Notes under the pieces: generated by a model | Seen by the model: only the letters and a program-made list of their open reading frames with translations | What the model was told of the DNA's origin: nothing | Databases searched by the model: none | Position numbers and translations under genes: made by a program | Source: an uncultured Bacteroidales bacterium | GTDB lineage: Bacteria; Bacteroidota; Bacteroidia; Bacteroidales; Muribaculaceae | Reading direction: 5' to 3' | NCBI GenBank assembly: GCA_947175535.1 | Contig: CAMWNF010000013.1 | Span: forward strand, 1 to 35,961 | Length of the DNA stretch: 35,961 nt | In this document: positions 32,918-35,961 of the stretch, piece by piece | Layout of the letters: the number at the start of each line of letters is the position of its first letter | Numbering within the stretch: the first letter of the stretch is position 1

Positions 32918-34924
32918 ATGACTAATATGCCCTCTCATACTCACTATTCGACAGCCGAACTTGAAGCTGACCTCCGTTACCTCAAACTGCTCTCGCGCTC
33001 GTTTCCTACAATTGCCGCGGCAAGTACAGAGATAATCAATCTCGAGGCTATTCTCAATCTGCCGAAAGGGACGGAACATTTCCTCACCGATATACATGGT
33101 GAATATGAAGCATTCCAACATGTTCTGAAAAACGCATCGGGTACAGTCAAACGCAAAGTAAATGAAATTTTCGGAAACTCACTCAGAGAGTCCGAAAAGA
33201 AAGACCTGTGCACATTAATTTATTATCCTCAGGAAAAACTCGAACTTGTCAAAACAGAGGAAGACAATATGAGCGAATGGTATGAAATCACTCTCAACCG
33301 TCTCGTTAAAGTCTGCCAGAGTGTTTCATCGAAATATACCCGCTCAAAAGTCAACAAGGCGTTACCTAAAGACTTCAGCTATATAATACAGGAGTTGCTC
33401 CATGAAACTGAAGCCGACCCTAACAAACACGCCTATTTCAACCAGATTATTTCGACAATAATCTCTACACGGCGCGCAGATGCATTCATTATCGCCATGT
33501 GCAATCTCATTCAGCGTCTTGCCATTGACAGCCTTCATATTGTCGGCGATATATATGATAGAGGTCCCGGCGCACATATAATAATGGATACGATATGCGA
33601 CTATCACAATTTCGATATCCAGTGGGGAAACCATGATATACTGTGGATGGGCGCTTTCGCGGGAAATGACGCGTGCATAGCCAATGTACTTCGAATAGCT
33701 TTGCGCTATGGCAATCTCGATACCCTCGAGGAGGGCTATGGCATAAACCTTCTCCCTCTGGCGACTTTCGCCATGGAAACATATCCGGAACTAAAAGGAG
33801 ATATATTCAGTCCGCGCATCAAGTATTCGCGACGGGTATATTCAGACACCGAGCTCGACATAATTGCCAAGATGCATAAAGCCATCAGTGTAATCCAATG
33901 GAAACTTGAAGGACAGTTGATAAAGGCTCATCCCGAATATGCGATGGATGATCGTTTGCTCCTTCATCGCATCAACTACACCGACGGGACAATCAAACTT
34001 GCAGACGGCAAATCATATCCACTGTCTGACTGCGACTTCCCGACAATTGACCGTACCGCCCCTTACGAACTTACCAAACAAGAAGCGGCATTGATGAAAA
34101 GCCTGCACCACTCTTTTGTCGACAGCGAAAAACTTCGTAAACATGTCTATTGTCTCCTTCGACACGGTTCGTTCTACCTCGCGAGAAACAATAATCTGAT
34201 GTACCATGCATCGATACCTCTTGAAGCTGACGGCGAATTCCGTAAAGTTAATGTGCTCGGCAAACAGTTTGCCGGACGGGAATTACTCGACCGTCTTGAC
34301 GAACTTGTCCAGATAGCGTGTCGCATCGGCTCAGACGACCCGGAGCGCGCTTCGTCAGTCGACTATATGTGGTATCTGTGGTGCGGCCCAGACTCCCCGT
34401 TGTTCGGTAAAGACCTAATGGCGACTTTCGAGCGATATTTCATCGACGACAAAGCGACACACGCCGAAGGCAAAGGTCATTATTATGACCTTATCGACGA
34501 CCCGGCAATATGCGATAAAATTCTGACTGAATTCGGTTTGCCTGCCAAAGTTTCACATATAATCAACGGTCATGTACCTGTCAAGACCATCAAAGGAGAA
34601 AATCCGGTCAAAGCCGACGGGAAACTGCTGGTTATCGACGGCGGATTCTCGAAAGCATATCAGTCGACAACAGGTATTGCCGGTTATACATTGGTTTACC
34701 ACAGCCGGGGATTTCAGCTTGTGCAGCATGAGCCCTTCGAATCGCGAAAGAAAGCAATCGAAGAGGGACAGGATATCATATCGAACACCGTCCTAAACGA
34801 ATTCAAAGCGCGACGTCTTCAAGTACGCGACACAGATAAAGGTAAAGAACTTATAAATCAAGTTAATGAGCTCAACAAACTGCTTGCGGCATACAGACGA
34901 GGGTTGATTAGGGAACACGTCTGA
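32918..34924 (+). CDS. fbp: Fructose-1,6-bisphosphatase, class 3
   Basis: Hydrolyses fructose 1,6-bisphosphate to fructose 6-phosphate in gluconeogenesis. The 668-residue length is normal for the class 3 enzymes of Firmicutes and Bacteroidetes. Metallophosphatase motifs are FLTDIHGEYEAF (about 55-66), GDIYDRGPG (about 210) and WGNHDILWMGAF (about 232), with a late NGHVPVKTIKGENP (about 550) completing the metal site. The start is the ATG at 32918; a second at 32927 is possible. It is the second gene of a queA-fbp unit. The stop codon is only a few bases before the enhancer-like sites of the next gene, and no terminator with a T run is seen between them. Confidence 0.95.
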   Translation: MTNMPSHTHYSTAELEADLRYLKLLSRSFPTIAAASTEIINLEAILNLPKGTEHFLTDIHGEYEAFQHVLKNASGTVKRKVNEIFGNSLRESEKKDLCTLIYYPQEKLELVKTEEDNMSEWYEITLNRLVKVCQSVSSKYTRSKVNKALPKDFSYIIQELLHETEADPNKHAYFNQIISTIISTRRADAFIIAMCNLIQRLAIDSLHIVGDIYDRGPGAHIIMDTICDYHNFDIQWGNHDILWMGAFAGNDACIANVLRIALRYGNLDTLEEGYGINLLPLATFAMETYPELKGDIFSPRIKYSRRVYSDTELDIIAKMHKAISVIQWKLEGQLIKAHPEYAMDDRLLLHRINYTDGTIKLADGKSYPLSDCDFPTIDRTAPYELTKQEAALMKSLHHSFVDSEKLRKHVYCLLRHGSFYLARNNNLMYHASIPLEADGEFRKVNVLGKQFAGRELLDRLDELVQIACRIGSDDPERASSVDYMWYLWCGPDSPLFGKDLMATFERYFIDDKATHAEGKGHYYDLIDDPAICDKILTEFGLPAKVSHIINGHVPVKTIKGENPVKADGKLLVIDGGFSKAYQSTTGIAGYTLVYHSRGFQLVQHEPFESRKKAIEEGQDIISNTVLNEFKARRLQVRDTDKGKELINQVNELNKLLAAYRRGLIREHV

Positions 34925-34927
34925 AAA

Positions 34928-34965
34928 TGTCCGTTTATGACAAGAAAGTGTCCGAAAACGGACAC
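34928..34965 (+). promoter_or_regulatory. Enhancer-like sites (TGTCCG dyad) upstream of the sigma-54 type promoter
   Basis: A perfect dyad GTGTCCG-AAAA-CGGACAC (34948-34965) and a second TGTCCG (34928-34933) with a degraded partner lie 21 bp apart, two helical turns, on the same DNA face. They sit 45-80 bp before the -24 element, as expected for an NtrC-type activator. The dyad lacks a T run, so it is unlikely to be a terminator. Confidence 0.6.
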
Positions 34966-35008
34966 TCATCCATTCTAATATTTACTAAAAATCAATACAT
35001 TATCACTA

Positions 35009-35024
35009 TGGCACGCGTTTCGCA
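35009..35024 (+). promoter_or_regulatory. Sigma-54 type (-24/-12) promoter for the efflux gene
   Basis: TGGCACGCGTTTCGCA has GG (35010-35011), ten bases, then GC (35022-35023). This is the invariant spacing of sigma-54 promoters (TGGCACG-N4-TTGCA, one mismatch at the -12 side). Transcription would start near 35035, 17 nt before the ATG. Confidence 0.65.
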
Positions 35025-35050
35025 TATATAAATATGTAATATCGAAACGC
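35015..35050. repeat. Inverted repeat GCGTTTCG/CGAAACGC around the start site
   Basis: Two perfect 8-bp arms, 35015-35022 and 35043-35050, are separated by 20 AT-rich bases. The left arm overlaps the -12 element and the right arm ends 1 nt before the ATG. Because the left arm lies upstream of the predicted transcript start, it would act as DNA (an operator) rather than as an RNA hairpin, if the sigma-54 promoter is right. Confidence 0.55.
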
Positions 35051-35051
35051 A

Positions 35052-35961
35052 ATGGATAGACCAATTTCAAAACAAGAACAGAACAGAGCGCTCTTTCGCT
35101 CTATAATAAAGTATGTCATCATAGCCGTAGTAATTGCCGCTGCCGGTTGGGGCATTTATGCATGGTCGCGCTCGTCGGTCAAGCTATCTGAACTGAAGAC
35201 TTCGACCGTCTCTCGCGGCGACATTGAAACGACAGTAACAGCTTCGGCAAAAATTGCTCCTGCCATCGAGGAAATAATAGTTTCTCCGATATCGTCGCGC
35301 ATCGTCGAAGTGTATCATCGTCCGGGCGATGAAGTAGAAGCCGGCACGCCACTGCTGAAACTCGACATCGAAAGTGCACGCACCGACTACGAAAAGCGTC
35401 TCGATGCCCTTGCGGTAGCACGTCTTCAGCTCGAACAGCTCAAAGGCAACATAGTCACCAAACTCAACAACCTCAAAATGCAAATCAAAGTTGCCGAGAT
35501 GAAAGTTAAACGCCTCGAAGCCGAATTCGCGGGCGAACGCTATCTCGACAGCATCGGCAGCGGCACCACCGACCGCGTTCGCGAGGCTGAATTCGCTTTG
35601 CAATCCGAACGTCTTTCACTCGACCAGCTCAAACAGCAGTATGAAAACGAACGTCTTGCTGCCGAAACAGACATAAAAGTCAAGGAACTCGACATTGAAA
35701 TCAGCGAAAAGGAGACTGCGATGCTTAAGCGCACCTTGACAGATGCAGAAATCCGCGCACCGCGTCGCGCTACCGTTACTGAAATCAGCGACAAAATCGG
35801 TTCGCAAATCGGCAGCGGCTCACAAGTGGCGGCAATCGCCGATCTCGGGCATTATAAAATCGTCGCCGACATTCCTGACAGTTATGTTAATCAGATTTCA
35901 ATCGGTTGCCGCACTCACATGAAAATCAGAGGCACAGACATCGACGGCAAGGTAGTCAATA
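35052..35961 (+). CDS. Membrane-fusion (HlyD/MacA-like) efflux subunit, 3' end outside the window
   Basis: The frame is open from ATG 35052 to the window edge (303 residues visible). A cytosolic N-terminus of about 20 residues is followed by one membrane segment (about 20-38), then the first half of a lipoyl-like domain (SRIVEVYHRPGDEVEAGTPLLKLD, about 82-105). A long coiled-coil hairpin follows (about 105-225, rich in Glu, Lys, Leu), then the second lipoyl half (about 228-262) and the start of the beta-barrel. This is the architecture of periplasmic adaptors that link an inner-membrane ABC or RND pump to an outer-membrane channel; MacA-like is most likely, with ABC permease genes expected next. 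The sigma-54 type promoter and enhancer-like sites upstream suggest inducible expression. Confidence 0.88.
   Translation, partial: MDRPISKQEQNRALFRSIIKYVIIAVVIAAAGWGIYAWSRSSVKLSELKTSTVSRGDIETTVTASAKIAPAIEEIIVSPISSRIVEVYHRPGDEVEAGTPLLKLDIESARTDYEKRLDALAVARLQLEQLKGNIVTKLNNLKMQIKVAEMKVKRLEAEFAGERYLDSIGSGTTDRVREAEFALQSERLSLDQLKQQYENERLAAETDIKVKELDIEISEKETAMLKRTLTDAEIRAPRRATVTEISDKIGSQIGSGSQVAAIADLGHYKIVADIPDSYVNQISIGCRTHMKIRGTDIDGKVVN

Noticed and set aside
34948-34965. Terminator after fbp
   Set aside because: The dyad has no T run, and its sequence and spacing to the second TGTCCG and to the -24 element fit protein-binding sites better.
1-35961. CRISPR arrays, insertion sequences, prophage, tRNA or rRNA genes
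   Set aside because: No repeat-spacer pattern, transposase motif, phage gene or tRNA-like T-arm was seen on reading both strands, though a short tRNA could be missed without a scan.

Overview
The window looks like a chromosomal segment of a Bacteroidales bacterium, most likely Muribaculaceae or a close relative. This is inferred from gene content, since no 16S gene is present. Supporting signs are an LpxC/FabZ-type dehydratase directly before lpxA, a class 3 fructose-bisphosphatase, many lipoproteins with Bacteroidetes-style lipoboxes, and AT-rich leaders without Shine-Dalgarno sites. The Bacteroidetes promoter pattern (TTTG about 19 bp from TAnnTTTG) recurs upstream of genes. Most genes are housekeeping genes in short operons. 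I see no insertion sequence, phage, CRISPR array, tRNA or rRNA.

Layout. 1-2027 (+): the end of a FabZ domain, lpxA, the RNase P RNA gene rnpB, and a DUF695-like protein. 2038-4792 (-): threonine ammonia-lyase, then an ADP-ribosylglycohydrolase-family lipoprotein. 4939-6270 (+): a short malic enzyme. 6342-7920 (-): pyrE, a START/SRPBCC-like protein and a Rieske-like lipoprotein with an all-cysteine ligand set. 8054-8914 (+): a secreted His/Pro/Arg-rich protein. 8915-11150 (-): a secreted C1 peptidase, a YfcE-like phosphoesterase and a SPOR lipoprotein. 11344-16136 (+): an MscS channel, hpt, adk and a long-chain acyl-CoA ligase. 16298-17833 (+): a secreted phosphodiesterase with two tandem GDPD domains. 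17908-20341 (-): an ORF remnant without a Met start, a small Cys-rich lipoprotein with a near-ideal promoter, and a SulP transporter. 20638-24371 (-): a glucosaminidase and a large BspA-like leucine-rich-repeat protein. 24372-25361: a 990-bp gap that holds a candidate structured RNA and a Cys-rich small ORF. 25362-29006 (-): recJ-recQ. 29192-31529 (-): a clostripain-like lipoprotein and an MscS channel. 31679-34924 (+): queA-fbp. 35052 to the end (+): a membrane-fusion efflux subunit, cut off by the window edge.

The two most interesting signals are regulatory or RNA features. First, a leftward promoter at 25083-25113 (TTTG-N19-TACCTTTG) and an intrinsic terminator at 24727-24772 bracket about 340 nt. 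This stretch has a 10-bp long-range closing helix and several internal helices. I could not match it to an RNA family I know, and it is followed by a Cys-rich small ORF. Second, the efflux gene at the right edge has a GG-N10-GC sigma-54 type promoter with two TGTCCG sites 21 bp apart upstream, one of them a perfect dyad, as expected for a bacterial enhancer-binding protein.
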